64,000 bases of DNA from Strigamia acuminata (lineage: Eukaryota > Arthropoda > Chilopoda > Geophilomorpha > Linotaeniidae), in contig OX442321.1 of assembly GCA_949358305.1 (NCBI GenBank), positions 1,488,001 to 1,552,000 of the forward strand, written 5' to 3'. The notes beneath the pieces are model-generated. The model worked only from the letters and a program-made list of their open reading frames with translations. It was not told the DNA's origin and searched no databases. Made by a program: the position numbers and the translations under genes. This document shows, piece by piece, positions 1 through 12,818 of the stretch (position 1 is its first letter; each line of letters starts with the position of its first letter).

Positions 1-372
1 GTTTACTGGTGTAGTGATCTGGAAAAGTAAACCCAAACACCAGAATTGCATTACAATGTACAGACATTGTTATCGATTGCCTAGGCAACGGCCTAAAATT
101 CAAACTTCCAGACGATGTAAGCAATAAACACAACAAACATGAGTTTGACATTTTTTAATGCGTGAAACTTCATTTTAATGATGGAAAAAACATTTTTTAT
201 TAAATAAAATCAAAATAACATAAACTAAATTAGTCATAACAATCACAACAATAAATAAAAAACAAAACTACTTCTCCTAGTAGTAGTATACAGTCTGGAG
301 TTTGTAGTAAACTGGCTCGACCAATGGGAGTACACCTTGTAAAGTGCCTTCTTGAGTGCAACTCGAGTATAG
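1..372. mobile_element. Foldback MITE, family 1 (left end cut by window)
   Basis: The right arm at about 305-372 (CCAATGGGAG followed by a tail ending GAGTATAG) and the interior at 1-60 match, in reverse orientation, the element at 3516-3920. The outer left arm lies outside the window. No coding capacity is seen. Membership rests on shared arm and interior motifs read by eye. Confidence 0.5.
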
Positions 373-1368
373 ATATGTGGATTTTTGATTCTTGGTGCGA
401 ATGCCTTAGCCTAATCATTTTGTTGGCTAAATCATCCAGAACTAGATTTAAATTTCAGGCTAGCCCAAGCTTTCTGGCGCAAACAAGGTATTACAAAACC
501 CTTTTCCCCATCCGAAGATCGAACATCGCAACATCCCACCAACACCAAATGGAAAAAATTCAACAAAACAACAAAAATAGGCCTAAGCGTTAAGAATAAA
601 GCAGCAATAGATGCCGAAACGCACCACCGGTAGCACTTTATTCGAATTCATGTATCAATAAGTCAGAAATTGAAGCTGTGACAAGTTGGGTTGACAAATA
701 TCTCTCCGTTTGAAGTATGGAGCGACAAGGCTGTTTGCACGTCAATTTTATTCACCACAACAATTCCTGTCATGTGCTTTGCTCGCAAATTGCCTTCGGG
801 AGGAATTTCACATGTCCAATCACCGATTAAATTGATGCGGCTTAAAATATGCCAGTAATGCTTCAAAGATTCCATTCAAATGTTATAATTCCACGCAGGT
901 TTCCTCAAAGCTTTAATTTTGCACTTTTTAAAGGTCATGTGCTAATCTTGTTGTCAAAAAGCGTGCAAGAAGAACAACATGGACATTCTGCGAGGCAGAA
1001 TGGTGTCATTTCCTCTGTCAGATTCAGAAATGGCCTTTTGAAAATCTTAGCTGGCTTGATTGATGGGAAATTAGTCGTGAGCATGCGTCTTTAAGAGCTA
1101 GGGGGTTTGGTGTAGTGGCAGTGGAGCTTGGCAAGGTTCCCACGTCGCATCAAACCATAAACAAAATCTTCATGACAAAGTTGCGCAAATGATTTAAAGT
1201 AAAGTGAGCAGTAGCCGCGCTCGAAAAGTGGGCTTTTAGCGAAAAGTGTGCGAGATAGCCATTTTGTTCCTCTTTTAGCATTTAGTAGAAGTCAGATTTT
1301 TGTTTAGATTGTTTCTTAAACTATCATTCATTGATTTAGATTAATTTTTTTTATGGGTTTTGTCACAT
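373..1368. other. No recognisable gene
   Basis: Two overlapping open frames exist here (minus 663-875, 70 codons; plus 849-1094) but neither resembles a family I know and both lack clear splice context. They could be remnants of a transposase or intron sequence of the PDE11-like gene, which must continue to the left on the minus strand. No GAF-domain exon was found in this stretch. Confidence 0.4.
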
Positions 1369-1790
1369 TTTTGATGAATTTTGTCAAATTTTTGATGTTT
1401 TGTCAAATTTTTGATGAATTTCGTCAATTATTTTGATGAATTTGTCAAATTTTTGATGAATTTTGTCAAATTTTTGATGAATTTTGTCAAAGTTTTGAAG
1501 AATTTTGTCAAATTTTTGATGAATTTTGTCAAATTTTTGATGAATTTTGTCAAATTTTTGATGAATTTTGTCAAATTTTTGATGAATTTTGTCAAATTTT
1601 TGATGAATTTTGTCAAATTTTTGATGAATTTTGTCAGTTTTTTGATGATTTTTGTCAGTTTTTTGATGATTTTTGTCAAATTTTTGATAAATTGTGTCAA
1701 ATTTTTGATAAATTTTATCAAATCTGATAAATTGTGTCAAATTTTTGATAAATTTTATCAAATCTGATAAATTTTATCAAAATATTTATA
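1369..1790. repeat. 21-bp minisatellite
   Basis: About 18-20 copies of a 21-bp unit of the form TGATGAATTTTGTCAAATTTT, decaying at both ends. Because 21 is a multiple of three, both strands show artificial open frames with 7-residue periodicity; these are not genes. The same unit type restarts at the right edge of the window (63945-64000). It lies in intron sequence of the PDE11-like gene. Confidence 0.9.
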
Positions 1791-2301
1791 TTATCTCCAT
1801 AAATTACTCAACCACTCTTTGTGACATCATCTCCAGCCAATCCCACACCCATCCACTTAATTATCTATTATTAAACAAGCTTTCACGCACTCAACCAAGA
1901 TTCCCAACCATTTCAAAACCATAATTACAAACGATTACACCCTATTAGATCCAACTGCATCCAAAACCAATTTGCCTAACTTTAATCCACCGTAAACCCA
2001 CTCCCAATTTATTCCCAAAACCCTCAAAAACCCACCAAAAACCATCCAAACCCCCCCAAAAACACCCAAAAATACAATTTCCGCTCTTTTCACCATTCAA
2101 ATTTCATTAAAACCACTCCCCACGCCCCCACACCGGAAACCAGCATCAACATCCTCTCAAATCCCACTTCTCCCAAGAGCCCAACAACATCTCAATAAAT
2201 TGAATATTTTCCTAAGTTATGACGCAAAATATGAATTATATAAAGAGGCAATAAATGTTGTTTCAATCACATCAAATCCCCCCAACAACCCGCAAACTCA
2301 C
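1791..2301. other. Intron sequence after PDE11-like exon
   Basis: C-rich, G-poor intron on the plus strand, with runs of CCCAAAAACCC. The minus-strand donor GTGAGT of the upstream exon occupies 2296-2301. Nothing else is visible. Confidence 0.5.
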
Positions 2302-2689
2302 TTGCAAAATCTTATGGCACAAACTCCTCACGTCCAAGTCGTTACAAATGTCCTTGACCAGCGCGAAAATCAGCTCCCGTTCGTCCAGCGCCCTCAGCTC
2401 GCGTCTGTTCTTGCGCAAAAGTCGGGGCGGGGGCTGCGAGATGCCGTCCCCAATGAAGGTCAGGGTTCCGTCCACCGTCGTCACGATCGGACGCAGGAGA
2501 CCCCCGCGTTCGAACTCGTGCGCCGAGATCTTGCGAACGGGCGTCGTCGTCCCCGAGCTGGGCCGCGAACTCGTTCCGGTCGGGCTGCCGGAAATGGCGC
2601 TCGGCGGACAGCCCACCGCGTCCTGCACGGACGATTGAGGCACGGCACGTGTCACCAGCCACGTGTCCACCATGTTCCGAGTGGCTTTT
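2302..2689 (-). CDS. Pde11: PDE11/PDE5-type cyclic nucleotide phosphodiesterase, internal coding exon
   Basis: This 388-bp exon encodes the region just before and into GAF-A of a cGMP/cAMP phosphodiesterase. It begins KATRNMVDTWLVTRA, contains RKISAHEFERGGLLRPIV, and ends ELIFALVKDICNDLDVRSLCHKILQ, stretches strongly conserved in insect Pde11/PDE5 proteins. The acceptor is TTTCGCAG on the minus strand (first exon base 2689) and the donor GTGAGT follows base 2302. The exon enters with one base completing an Arg codon split with the exon at 6900 and leaves in phase 0. The remaining GAF and catalytic exons are not in the window and must lie beyond the left edge. The spacer with SRPSSGTTTP is typical of the family. 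Family assignment is confident; PDE11 rather than PDE5/6 is inferred from the N-terminal motifs. Confidence 0.88.
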
Positions 2690-3140
2690 CTGCGAAATAA
2701 AGCAAAACAAATTAAACAACATCAATTTGGCGATGTGCTCGCATCCGACTTGTTTTTATGGTTCCCCCCGCCCTCCCGACCCCCTCCATAAAAATAAAAT
2801 GCCAATATTATCTTTTCATTTCACGCTAAATTGCCAATTTTGATTTTTCTTTTCTTTTTTTCCGTTCCGTTTGTCAGTCGTTATTATTGGATAGGAACTT
2901 TCTCTCTCTCGGTTTGTTTATTAAAAATGTTTTGGGAAATGACTTTGTATTTCATACAGACAGACATCAAATAAAGTGGAAAGTAGAAAAAATAAAAAAT
3001 AGAAAAATAAATCTATAAATTTGCTGCAGCCTCGTGGGATGTCGAAGTTATTGGATCCAATCAACGGACCGGTCTTGGAAGACTTCCACGACCTACAACT
3101 TACGACAAGTTGGGTTCAGTGCTAGATCTGACGCTTGAAC

Positions 3141-3300
3141 TGCAGGGCTGGACTGGCAACAAATTTAGTACCGGGAAGACTGCACAGGTCGGGCCACAGG
3201 AACAAATTTAGTACCGGGAAATCTGGATAAATCTGGCCACAAAGCAGAAAAAATTCACAGCGTCAGGAGTCACCGGAAAATCCTTGTATACCGCCGACCC
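3141..3300. repeat. Degenerate copy of a GGACTGG inverted-repeat module
   Basis: Contains GGCTGGACTGG, TTTAGTACCGGGAA and TCGGGCCACAGG, the same words found in the modules at 36650, 45427, 48610 and 53150. Here the order is partly scrambled and there is no open frame. Confidence 0.45.
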
Positions 3301-3515
3301 AGTGTTATAGGGGCCCCTTCGCTAGGCGGTAGTCTTCTTCTTCCCTTACTTCAGGGGCCCCTCTGGGATTAGGGGCCCTGGAGCTTAAGCTTCATTAGTT
3401 TGGTTGGGTTGGGAATTGTCGAATGTCAATGTCTTGCGACTTGTTGCCAATCTTAGTTTAACCCGTTGAATCAAACATTAAATTCCAATTTTTGACGCAC
3501 GAAAACACAAAAGTC

Positions 3516-3920
3516 TATACTCAAAACCACCACAACCTTGACCTAACTCCTATTGGCTAAGTCAGTTTACGCCTAACTTGGGACTGTGCTCTACTAACAA
3601 GTAAGCGGAAAAGTAGTTCCGTTTACTTTCAATGTATTTTAGTGTAAAAAGTGATTAGAATGGTGGATTTTATTTAATTGGTAATAAAATGTTTATCTTA
3701 TTTGCTAAATAACCTTTTTCCCTTTTTAATCAATCAATTAATGTAAAAGTATAGTTTGTTGGTTTCATTTGGCAGGTAAACAAAGGTTTAATATTTTATT
3801 GGTTGTTTTGCCTAGTTAGATTACAATTCTGGTGTTATGGGCTACTTTTTTGTGTCACTACACCAGTGAGATGGCTCAACCAATAGGAGTTAGGACAACA
3901 TTGTGGCGGTTTTGAGTATA
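3516..3920. mobile_element. Foldback MITE, family 1
   Basis: Imperfect terminal inverted repeats of about 43 bp at 3516-3559 and 3878-3920 (ACTCAAAACC...CTCCTATTGG and its complement). The AT-rich interior has no ORF. Related elements lie at 1-372, 26819-26996 and 31970-32374; all carry a CCAAT-type motif at the inner edge of the arm. Confidence 0.7.
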
Positions 3921-4571
3921 AAATTGTTTATTACGCACAATGCCATTACCTGTTTTTCTTTCTAAAAATCATTTCTGTCGACACAAAATTTTAATTTTGA
4001 TTTTGGCATCAAAGTACCGGACATAGACCATCGACATCTAATATAACATTTAAAAAAGTTTCGGCTTTTTCAAGTCCCTAAACTTGCACTTTTTATATAT
4101 TCTAAACGGGCCGGTTAACCGGTTGGCAGGGGCACAAGACAAAATGGCACCACGAGCAAACAATTTGTCGGTATACTCAAAGAACCTAAAAAGACGGACG
4201 ACAAAATCCCCTCACTCCGCCCCTGAAAAGGATTTTTTTTATCGCTTTCAATCATCTTCAATAGTTTACCGTGCTCGCACCAAACTTCGGCTTTCACTTC
4301 ACACCAAATGTATTACTCGTGTTGATCAGTAGGTCCTTGATCATTTTGGTATTCGTGCAACGGACGTAATAACTGTGACTGCAGTAGGCTGATAAAGGAC
4401 ATGTGTGTACAAGAGATCAAATATCAGCAAGATTGATGTACTATATCAATGACCAAACTTGTCTGTTTGTTGCAGGCTCCTTCCATTATTCATAAAATCA
4501 ACACCTTTTTCAAGTTGTCGGTCTCTTTGAAATCAATTCTTTACATCTGTATCCAATTTAAGTTTGCAATA

Positions 4572-5352
4572 CAGTCGAAACTCTTTATAACGAATTTAAA
4601 CTTCATCGAATCCCGTTTCATCGAATGGCGTTTTTTTCGATAAAACGTACCATTTTTTCAAAATTTTCGATGAAACGCTACAGTAAAAAAATCCAAAAAC
4701 CAAAAACCTAACCTAACCTGACCTAATACAACCAAACACAACCTAACCTTCCCATATAGCCACGTGAATAACATCCCCAATGATGGCCAAAAATTCGATG
4801 AAATGTACCAAGAGGAATTTAAATTCGATGAAACGTACCGAGCGGAATTTAAATTTGATGAAACAACCCGCATTTTCCCACATTTCAAAAAATGATAAAA
4901 ATTAGAATTCGATGAAACGGGATTCGATGAAGTGAAGCGAATTAAGATATAAAGAATTATCGATATAACCAATTATCGAGAAAAAAGGTTATCGATATAA
5001 CGAATCGAGTCGGGTCATTTCCTCGAATCCCGTTTCATCAAATCCAGAATTTTTAAAGTGGCAAATGGGTTCCGCAGTGTCCAGATAAAAAAACAGTTAA
5101 GGGGAGGTTGGGGGGTTCAAGGGGGGCGCCCCTTGTTAGGCATTCTTAGGAGACAAGAAACTGTAACCGAAACGGGATTCGGTGAAACGGGATTCGAGGA
5201 AATGACCCGACTTCATAACGAATACCTAAAAATGACCGATTTGATTGGCTGACCATATAACACCATGTTAAAAAATTTCGATATAACGAATTCTCGTTAT
5301 AACAAATTGATTTTTCGGGTCCCTTGCGATTCGTTATAAAGAGTTTCAACTG
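4572..5352. mobile_element. pogo/Tigger-like MITE
   Basis: Ends are CAGTCGAAACTCTTTATAACG and the near-perfect complement ...AAAGAGTTTCAACTG, each flanked by a TA target duplication (4570-4571 and 5353-5354). The terminus sequence and TA duplication fit non-autonomous Tc1/mariner-pogo elements. The interior has repeated CGATGAAACG words and a GC-rich block at 5100-5160 that recurs in the element at 26229-26475. There is no transposase. Confidence 0.85.
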
Positions 5353-6299
5353 TATATATTTGGCTCCAACAAGCAAAACTTTGATCTCTGCCTTCAGTTC
5401 AGTTTTTTCAAAGGGAATTTCAGATTGAAAAATTCAGTTCGTCTTAAATTGAAGATGCGTGAGTGTTGCCACTTTGCATTCATGTATTAGCGCTTGAAAT
5501 TTGTTAAAAGACTCAAGCTAGTCAAGTTAAAAACATTTTTAAATGCAAAGTACTAGCCATGAAACCAGACATCCTGGAATTCATTGATCTGCTGCAACTG
5601 TTTTAAAGTTAGGAGATTAGAATGCAGACCAAGGCAATTTACTTACAAGTCAAAAGGTGATTGCTAATAAGAACAGAATAATAAAAATTATTCAGCAAAT
5701 TTTTTTTTGGCTTCTCCATCCACAGACTGTCATAGAAAAATTGTTAATCAATAAAACATGAAGAGAAACTTCCAAGAGTTGCAATCTCAGCCCTAGTGCA
5801 CATTACAGCAACATAGGTGAGTTAAATTCCAAGAAAATTGTATTAAACATTCACTACACACTTAATCACACTCCCAAAACCAAACTTAGCACCCATTTAT
5901 ATTTAAACTATGCAGCAATATTACTAAACACCTTATTTGTGAAAAATATAAATTTATATTGGCATTTTTTTTTTTTAGTTTTAAGGTTTTAAAGGATTTA
6001 AAAACATTTCATGTATCTGTAAATCCCATTACTGCTCACAATTCCCAAGACACTGAACCAAAGCAGGAAATTGAGAAAAAAAATTTAAAGACAGCTAGAT
6101 TGAGTCGATAAAACATCAAACCACGTAATTAAAAACATCACTATAGTTTATCATTAGTTTTCAAATCATATATTCAAAACATCAGTCACTGTTTTCAAGT
6201 GTTTTTAAATTAATATTTTTCACCATTTCTCACAGTCAGATTAAGCGTTTTTGGGGCCCTAGACAAATTTTTTTCCAGACCCCTTGTGGTATAAATTAA

Positions 6300-6725
6300 A
6301 CCTGGGTAATTTTTTTTGTCTAAAAATTATATTATTTAGGTCTAATAATCAATTTTTTAGACTTAAATTGCATTTTTGAATCTGAAAATCAATTTTTTGG
6401 CCTAAAATTAATTTTTTTAGCCTAAAATTAATTTTTTTAGCCTAAAATTATTTTTTTTTGGCCTAAAATTAATTTGTTTGGCCTAAAATTATTTTTTTTT
6501 GGCCTAAAATTATTTTTTTTGGCCTAAAATTTTTTTTTTGGCCTAAAATTTTTTTTTTTGGCGTAAAATTATTTTTTTTTTGGCCTAAAATTATTTTTTT
6601 TGGCCTAAAATTATTTTTTTTGGCCTAAAATTATTTTTTTTTTGGCCTAAAATTATATTTTTTGACCTAAAATTAATTTCTTTGGCCTAAAATTAATTTT
6701 TTTGATCTAAAATTAAATTTTTTTG
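6300..6725. repeat. About 20-bp minisatellite (GGCCTAAAATTATTTTTTTT)
   Basis: Roughly 20 units built on GGCCTAAAATTA plus a T-run of variable length. It lies in the intron between the two PDE11-like coding exons. No coding capacity. Confidence 0.9.
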
Positions 6726-6899
6726 AACCCCTCAATAAAAGCGGGAAAATTACCAGGATAATTCTTGTCATCGAGGCAGCCGATTGGCTGTTTGCGGCCT
6801 AAAACAGGCTTCTCATTGGCCGAGAACCAACCAGGAATATTACCGTGATAATTTCTCCTCTCGAGCGTATATTTCCACGTAAACTCATCAAAGTTTTAC

Positions 6900-7053
6900 C
6901 TGAGAAAATAATCCTGCAAAAACTTGGGATGTTCGTCCAGCCAAGCCTCGACCATGGCGTGTTCTTCATTGTACTCGACGCCCGCATCGTTGCAACCGCT
7001 CGAATTGGACGCAACATTAGCCTGGTTCTCAGCAGTCATGACTCCACACCAGC
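6900..7053 (-). CDS. Pde11: PDE11-like phosphodiesterase, first coding exon
   Basis: Start of the same minus-strand gene as the exon at 2302-2689. The probable ATG is at 7039-7037, giving MTAENQANVAS and then EEHAMVEAWLDEHPKFLQDY, the conserved N-terminal AMVEAWLDxHPxFxxDYF motif of PDE11/PDE5. The exon ends CTCAG with donor GTAAAA after base 6900; the split AG+A codon restores Arg before Lys-Ala-Thr-Arg in the next exon, matching the family. A minus-strand acceptor GATGTTAG places the exon start at 7053. An upstream in-frame ATG pair at about 7060 would lie across that acceptor, so 7039 is preferred. Translation start is inferred; exon identity is well supported. Confidence 0.82.
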
Positions 7054-7194
7054 CTAACATCATCACGTGACACAAAAAAACATCAAAACACACTTCCCGA
7101 CGCAACAAACCAAACAAAACAGCAAAAATTAAAACAATACCTACTCAGAATAGCAAAACAAGTATCATGGATGCTTGTAACCATGGCGACTTAC

Positions 7195-7254
7195 CGGGCT
7201 GCCTGCGAGCACTCCACAGCACAGGAGTCGTCCAGGATGAGGCCAGTTTGAATT
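7195..7254 (-). other. Probable 5' untranslated exon of the PDE11-like gene
   Basis: A 60-bp segment bounded by a minus-strand acceptor TTTTTCAG and donor GTAAGT. Joined to the exon at 7053 it supplies no upstream ATG in frame with the coding start, so it is best read as 5' UTR. Splice signals are strong; expression is inferred. Confidence 0.5.
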
Positions 7255-9539
7255 CTGAAAAACAAAAACACGAAACGAAATAAAATTTAAAACCAAAACG
7301 AAAAATATTTTTATTTAAGAAAATAAATAGGAAAAACGTGAAACGCAACTTTAGTCCCACAGCTGTACATTCGAGTCACGGTCACGTGACCGACTGACCG
7401 CCCTCTGACTCACCGATACTAGTGTTGTAATTGTGGACACACGTGTTTTCTCACACACATTTTTCTCCCGAAACTAAATAAAGTCAACTCGAAATCCTCG
7501 GCGACATCTGTTTCCCAGTATATGTTTTTCTTCTTCTTCTTTTTAAACCGCACGGAACTAAGAAAGAGCGGCGCCGACGTCACACAAAACCTGAACTAAC
7601 CAATCGATATTTATTTCCGTCTCCTTAACTGATATCTCGGTATCGATAAAAGGGGAAACCAGCAAAATGCTGACGTTAGGGTTAAGTTAAAACGAATTTT
7701 AATGAGTTCTTCGTAACGGTTAAAAATAGCTGACACGTCTTAAACGATTCTCTCATCGCTATTTTAACACGTGTTTTCGTTTTTATTTGTTTACAAAATG
7801 ATCACTCAGCTAAAAATAAAAGAAAATTAATAAATCTCGCTCGATTGAATGGAATTACGAAGAATTATTTCTTTATTTAGCTCCGCTGTCACTAGGGAGT
7901 AGGGATTATTGATAATTCATTTCCGTTTTCACTCGCCTTTTCCCCTCCCCATTCGTGTCCAGATGACGTCATTAACAGCGCCGTTTCACAAACCACTGCT
8001 TCTAATTAGATCACAGGCCTCGTATCTTATTAATGAATCAGCAGATGCCGCCAAATTCATACCAATCAATCACATTACGTGAATCTCACAAAAAAAAAAA
8101 CTAAATACAAGATAATAATGTTTAATTGATTAACCCCTTCTGTCGTACCGAGACAGCGCTTTTCAGGAAATGCGGACACACTTTAAACCACGAATGTTGA
8201 CAAACTCAAACGAAGAAAACCAAACGTTTTTAAATAAATTAAACCAAATTAAACCAACTAAAACTCAATTTCCATTCACAAATCTGTTTATACACTAATA
8301 ATCTTAGTTTAATATTGGGCACGATGCAGTTGATAGTCGATAAGCGCCGCATTGTGCCGACTGTTCGAAACGAATCGTATTCCGTTCTTCATCAATTTTA
8401 TTTTATCGTTTATTATCAACTCCTTCGAGAAATATCACACATTTATTTCATTTTTTTGATATCCTTTCATGTCAGAATGAATTTCAGGCAGATAAAGTTT
8501 TCCCCGACGGCAGATGGCATTTTTTGGTGTCATCGTCGCGCATGCGCAACGAAAAGCGAAGGTTACACACCGAGTGCATTACGATGACATTTATCGACAT
8601 TAAAAATGATGACACAAACAAAGAAACAAAAACAAAGAGTCGGGTTTCTTGTTTTCCAAATTCCACTCGGCGCGAGACAAAAGAAAAATGGAAGCCGACA
8701 AACTTCCAAGTCGTCATGGAAACGAAATTTGGCGAGAAAATGTTCGCAATTAGACAGTAAAAGGGCGAATGGAGCAATTGCAGAGTTTCAAAAGCAGATT
8801 GAAGCCAGAAAATGCAGTCAAAGGCCTAATTAATTAACTTCCCTTTGCTGATTTCCAACCGTGCAATCAAATACGCCATAAAGAGCACAGATTTCACACA
8901 ATCAACCCAAAATTAAATTAAATTAATAAAACAAATGAAATAAAGCATCAAAAAAAAATATTTCATTCATCTTTCAAAATGGCGGCCAAAAATGACGAAA
9001 TTGCACTCACTTCCGCCTCCTAGAAGGTCAATTCGTGTACTTTGCTTTGTCTACACACAGAACCAAGTTGTCTACAGTCTGTTTTCGTTGTACATTATAA
9101 ACAACACCAGATGTTTGTTTGTTTACATTTGAGAAGTTTTCAAGGAGGTCACGTGAGTAACGACGCACCAATGAAGAAAAAATTTCAAAGAAAAAGACAA
9201 AAAATTTTTTTTTTTTTTTTTTTCATCTTAAATGAATGTGGCACACAAAAGACTTCCGGCTGCGGCATTTTTCGAATCAAAAGTGAAAACGAAGCGGCGT
9301 TTCGAATTACTATTCCGTGCAGCTGCACTTTGGCTATTCTTGCCACTCACCCGACACGCCGTTTGTCGGAAGACTGAGGACGTAAAACAGTGACGGACTG
9401 GAGTAAAGAGACGCATACCAACACCTTTTAGAGCTTTTCAAAGGTGCATAGCGAACTCTAGTCACGTAGTCAAACAGGAAAATAGATGAACTTGGGAGTA
9501 AATATCAAAAAATTCAAATGAAAAGGGAAGGAATTACAT
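7255..9539. other. Intron and possible alternative promoters; no clear gene
   Basis: Short CpG-containing islands, CACGTG boxes (about 7385 and 7440), CRE-type GATGACGTCATT near 7962, a YY1-type AAAATGGCGGCC near 8978 and minus-strand donors GTGAGTGC (about 9005) and GTGAGTGG (about 9345) suggest alternative first exons of the minus-strand gene. Open frames at 8315-8833 and 9042-9416 show no recognisable protein. Confidence 0.35.
8538..8547. promoter_or_regulatory. NRF-1/EWG-type palindrome GCGCATGCGC
   Basis: Perfect GCGCATGCGC, the recognition core of NRF-1 (Drosophila EWG), within a small CpG cluster. It may mark an internal promoter of the minus-strand gene. Site match only. Confidence 0.35.
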
Positions 9540-10620
9540 CCATCACGTTACGCAGCATCCGAATGCAAAATGACGTGTCACGAAACGCACCAAAACAATT
9601 GTTTTTAGCCATTTCTTTAGAAGAAAATTACCGAAATAGAGATTAAAACAAAAACTGAACACAAATAACACTAAAAAAGGCACAAACAGCAAAAAAAATA
9701 CAAAATACGCAAAGAAAACACTAAAATACCAAAAAATACATAAAATACTACTGCAGTAGTCGCAAAAAACACACAGAAAACCCCAAAAAGTCAACAAAAA
9801 AACACCAAAACCAACTTAAAAAACAAAAAGAAAAGTTGTAACCAACAAAAACAACTTACAAACCACTAAAATCAACCAAAAAAAAATCGAAAATTAAAAA
9901 AAAAATACAAAAATGCCTAAAAAATTTCAAAAATCATCCAAAAACACACAAAAGACACCCCAAAACACAAAAAAAACCTATAACCAACAAACAAAACCTT
10001 AATACCATAAAAAAACCAAACCAAAATCCAAAAATACCCAAAATACCAAAAGAAAATACCAAAAACACTCCAAAAACACCCAAAAAAAAACCAATACACC
10101 CCAAAATACCTCAAAACACCCCAAAATACAAAAAAAACCTATAACCAACAAAAACAACCCAAAAACCACTAAACCACCCAAAAAAATACCCCAAAACACC
10201 CAAAACACTCAAAAATTCTCCAAAAACACCCCAAAAGCAAAAAAAAAATACCTATAACCAACAAAACCAACCTAAAAACCACTAAACCACCCAAAAAATA
10301 CCCCAAAACACCCAAAAAAAAAACCAAAAACACCCAAAAAACATCCAAAAACACCCCGAAATACAAAAAACCTATAAGCAACAAAAACAACCTAAAAACC
10401 ACCAAACCATCCAAAAAATACCCCAAAACACCAAAATCACCCAAAATTCCCAAAAATTCTCAAAAATCACCCCAAAAGCAAAAAAAAATACCTATAACCA
10501 CCAAAACCACTCAAAAAACACCCAAAACACTAACAAAACACCAAAAATCCATAAAACACCATAAAAAAAAAACCATAAAACACCCCAAAAACACCACACA
10601 CAAAACGTAAAAAAATCACA
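9540..10620. repeat. A/C-only low-complexity tract with about 115-bp higher-order repeat
   Basis: Plus strand is almost free of G and T. A phrase built on CCTATAACCAACAAAACCAAC and CACCCAAAAAATACCCCAAAACACC recurs at about 10137, 10251, 10370 and 10492. All ORFs on the minus strand (Phe/Gly/Trp/Val-rich) are artefacts. In the sense direction of the minus-strand gene this intron is G/T-rich. Confidence 0.85.
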
Positions 10621-10732
10621 TTTCTCGCCTTGCAACCCTAAAATGACGTAACCGTTTGTTTTTGTTGACACACTGTGCATCGAACTTCCATAAAAAAAAA
10701 CAAAAAAAAAAGAAAACAAAACACGGACTCAC

Positions 10733-10796
10733 CACTGGGTTTTTTTCAAATGTGCAGAGCTCATTAACTCGTTGTTAAACGCGTTCTCTTCCAGAC
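10733..10796 (-). other. Probable 5' untranslated exon of the PDE11-like gene
   Basis: Bounded by a minus-strand acceptor TTTTGTTTTAG and donor GTGAGT. One frame is open (LEENAFNNELMSSAHLKKTQ), but joining to the 7195-7254 exon gives an immediate stop, so that frame would be a short upstream ORF. Could instead be a coding exon of an unrelated transcript. Confidence 0.4.
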
Positions 10797-11258
10797 CTAA
10801 AACAAAACCAAATAAAACGAGAAAATGAAACACCAAATTCACATGTTTGTCTCATGAAACGCAGACCGGGGTCAGGGAACCTCGCGAGCATTCGCGCAAA
10901 CACAGGGATGCAGCGAAGAGAAAGACCCATCCTGACCCCCTACCCTACCTCTCTCTCCTCACTCCTCCAGCGATGACGTCAATCGAACGAACGGAACCGA
11001 ACGAAGCGAACGAACCGAACGGAGGGTTGGCCGCTTCTCTCGGCCAGTCAATGCGGATTTGCCGTCGCCCGGCGAATAAAGCTTCGCACCGAATTCAGGT
11101 GATTCCGCATGCACAACCCACACTTATCGCAACAAGCTGCGGCCTGCGGGATCCAAATGACGTCATTTACGGATCGGTTTCACATGCAGGATTGTTTCAA
11201 CACGCCACAATTTGCGTCATGTTGACACAATCCTGTAGACACGCCCTGTGCGCGATAC

Positions 11259-11518
11259 ACGGAAACAAGGGGCACTCCATGCGGCGCGAGGGCCACTCGA
11301 GGCCGCCTGGAAATCGCAACAACTCCGTCGAAATTAAAAAAAATTTTAAATTTTAAAAATTTAAAAAAAATATATTAAAAATAAAAATACGGAAACAAAG
11401 CGCGATCCATGCGGCGCGAGGGCCACTCGACGCCGCCTGGAAATCACAACAACTCCGTCGAAATTTTAAAAAAATTTTAAAAATTTAAAAAAATAATATA
11501 TTAAAAATAAAAATTTAT
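11259..11518. repeat. Two-copy 130-bp tandem duplication, CpG-rich
   Basis: The stretch beginning ACGGAAACAA, with ATGCGGCGCGAGGGCCACTC and AACTCCGTCGAAATT, occurs at 11259 and again at 11389 with a few substitutions. The AT-rich tail is duplicated too. It lies in the intergenic or intronic region left of the divergent promoter. Confidence 0.75.
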
Positions 11519-12339
11519 AAATAATTTTTTATTTTTGGTGATTTTTGATTGGCCGCGTTCCAAGGCGCGAGCGAAAAAATAAACAAATTGAAAAGGATTA
11601 AAAGGGAAAGAAGTGGAAACAATCCGGAGCGAGAAATAAAAGTTTATCGTCGGTTGCCATGACGACGTCATTAAAGCAGATACGAACACGTCTCAATACG
11701 CCGTTAACGAGCAATTCCGATTCGATACTCTCGAGTTTTGTATCGTTTCGAAACGATAAAACGAGAAACGAGCAATCAAAAAGACGAAAATAAAACAAAA
11801 ATAAAATAAATTAATTATTTTTCACTTTTGCACTTTTGAGTCGCAGGTGGTCGTTGACCGCAGGATGTTTGGGCGGGAAAAATTTCCGGGAGAAGCAAAG
11901 CGTCTCGAAAGTCGTCTCAGAACTCCCATTTACGAAAGAATGCTGCAACGCAACAATAACAGGGGTGAACGTGCCAACAAAATTCCCAAAAACCAAAAAA
12001 AAAAAAAATTTAATCAAAAAATTTTAAAAAAAAATTTTAATTAAAAATTTTTTCTAAAAAAAAAAAAAAAAATTTAAAATAAAAATTTTTATAAATTGAA
12101 TTAAATTTCAATAAAAAGCGCAATCCAAAGCTCGCCCTTATGCAATAATAGCCCGATTTCACAGACCGTTTAACATTCGATATCGAGGTTTTCTCTGCTG
12201 ATAAATAAAATAGCACTCGTGCTATGACGTCACGCACAACACAGACACCAATTAAGCGCACGTGTCTTTCTATTTGCGGCGATTTCTTTAAATAGCGGAC
12301 GAACCTTCCACAGCGTTCGCGAAAGACGCAAACCTCTCG

Positions 12340-12373
<34 letters not shown>

Positions 12374-12818
12374 AGGTCACGATCGCCCTCCCCAATAATT
12401 GATCGAACAATGATCCGTGACGTCATACAACTGACCCTGTTTCAGGTGAGCGCGGCCAGAGCCGAAACGCGCACGAAAAATGGCTCGAAAACAAAAACAA
12501 AAACAATTATTTATATCACGTGACCGTCAGCTGGGAGACCCTTTGGGGGGGTCAGGGGTACCACGGACGCACCTGGGGTTACCCACGTGGAGGATCCACC
12601 GAAATGTCGCGTCCGTACCTCGCAAAACTCGAAAAACGCGCGGAAACGACGCGGAAACGCAAGTAGGCTTAAATCGAATAAATTTTTTATTTTTTTATAT
12701 TTTTTTTTAAATTTAAAAAAAAATATAAAAAAAAATATAAAAAAAAAATGAAAACAAAACGAAAACAAAACGAAAATAAAACGAAAACGAAGCTAGTTTC
12801 CGTTTTGTGTGCCCTTAC

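Noticed and set aside
1384-1767. ORFs of 97-125 codons on both strands with 7-residue repeats
   Set aside because: Produced by a 21-bp minisatellite, whose period is divisible by three; both strands are open at once.
9543-10719. Several Phe/Gly/Trp/Val-rich minus-strand ORFs that look like membrane proteins
   Set aside because: They lie in A/C-only low-complexity DNA; composition alone explains hydrophobicity and open frames.
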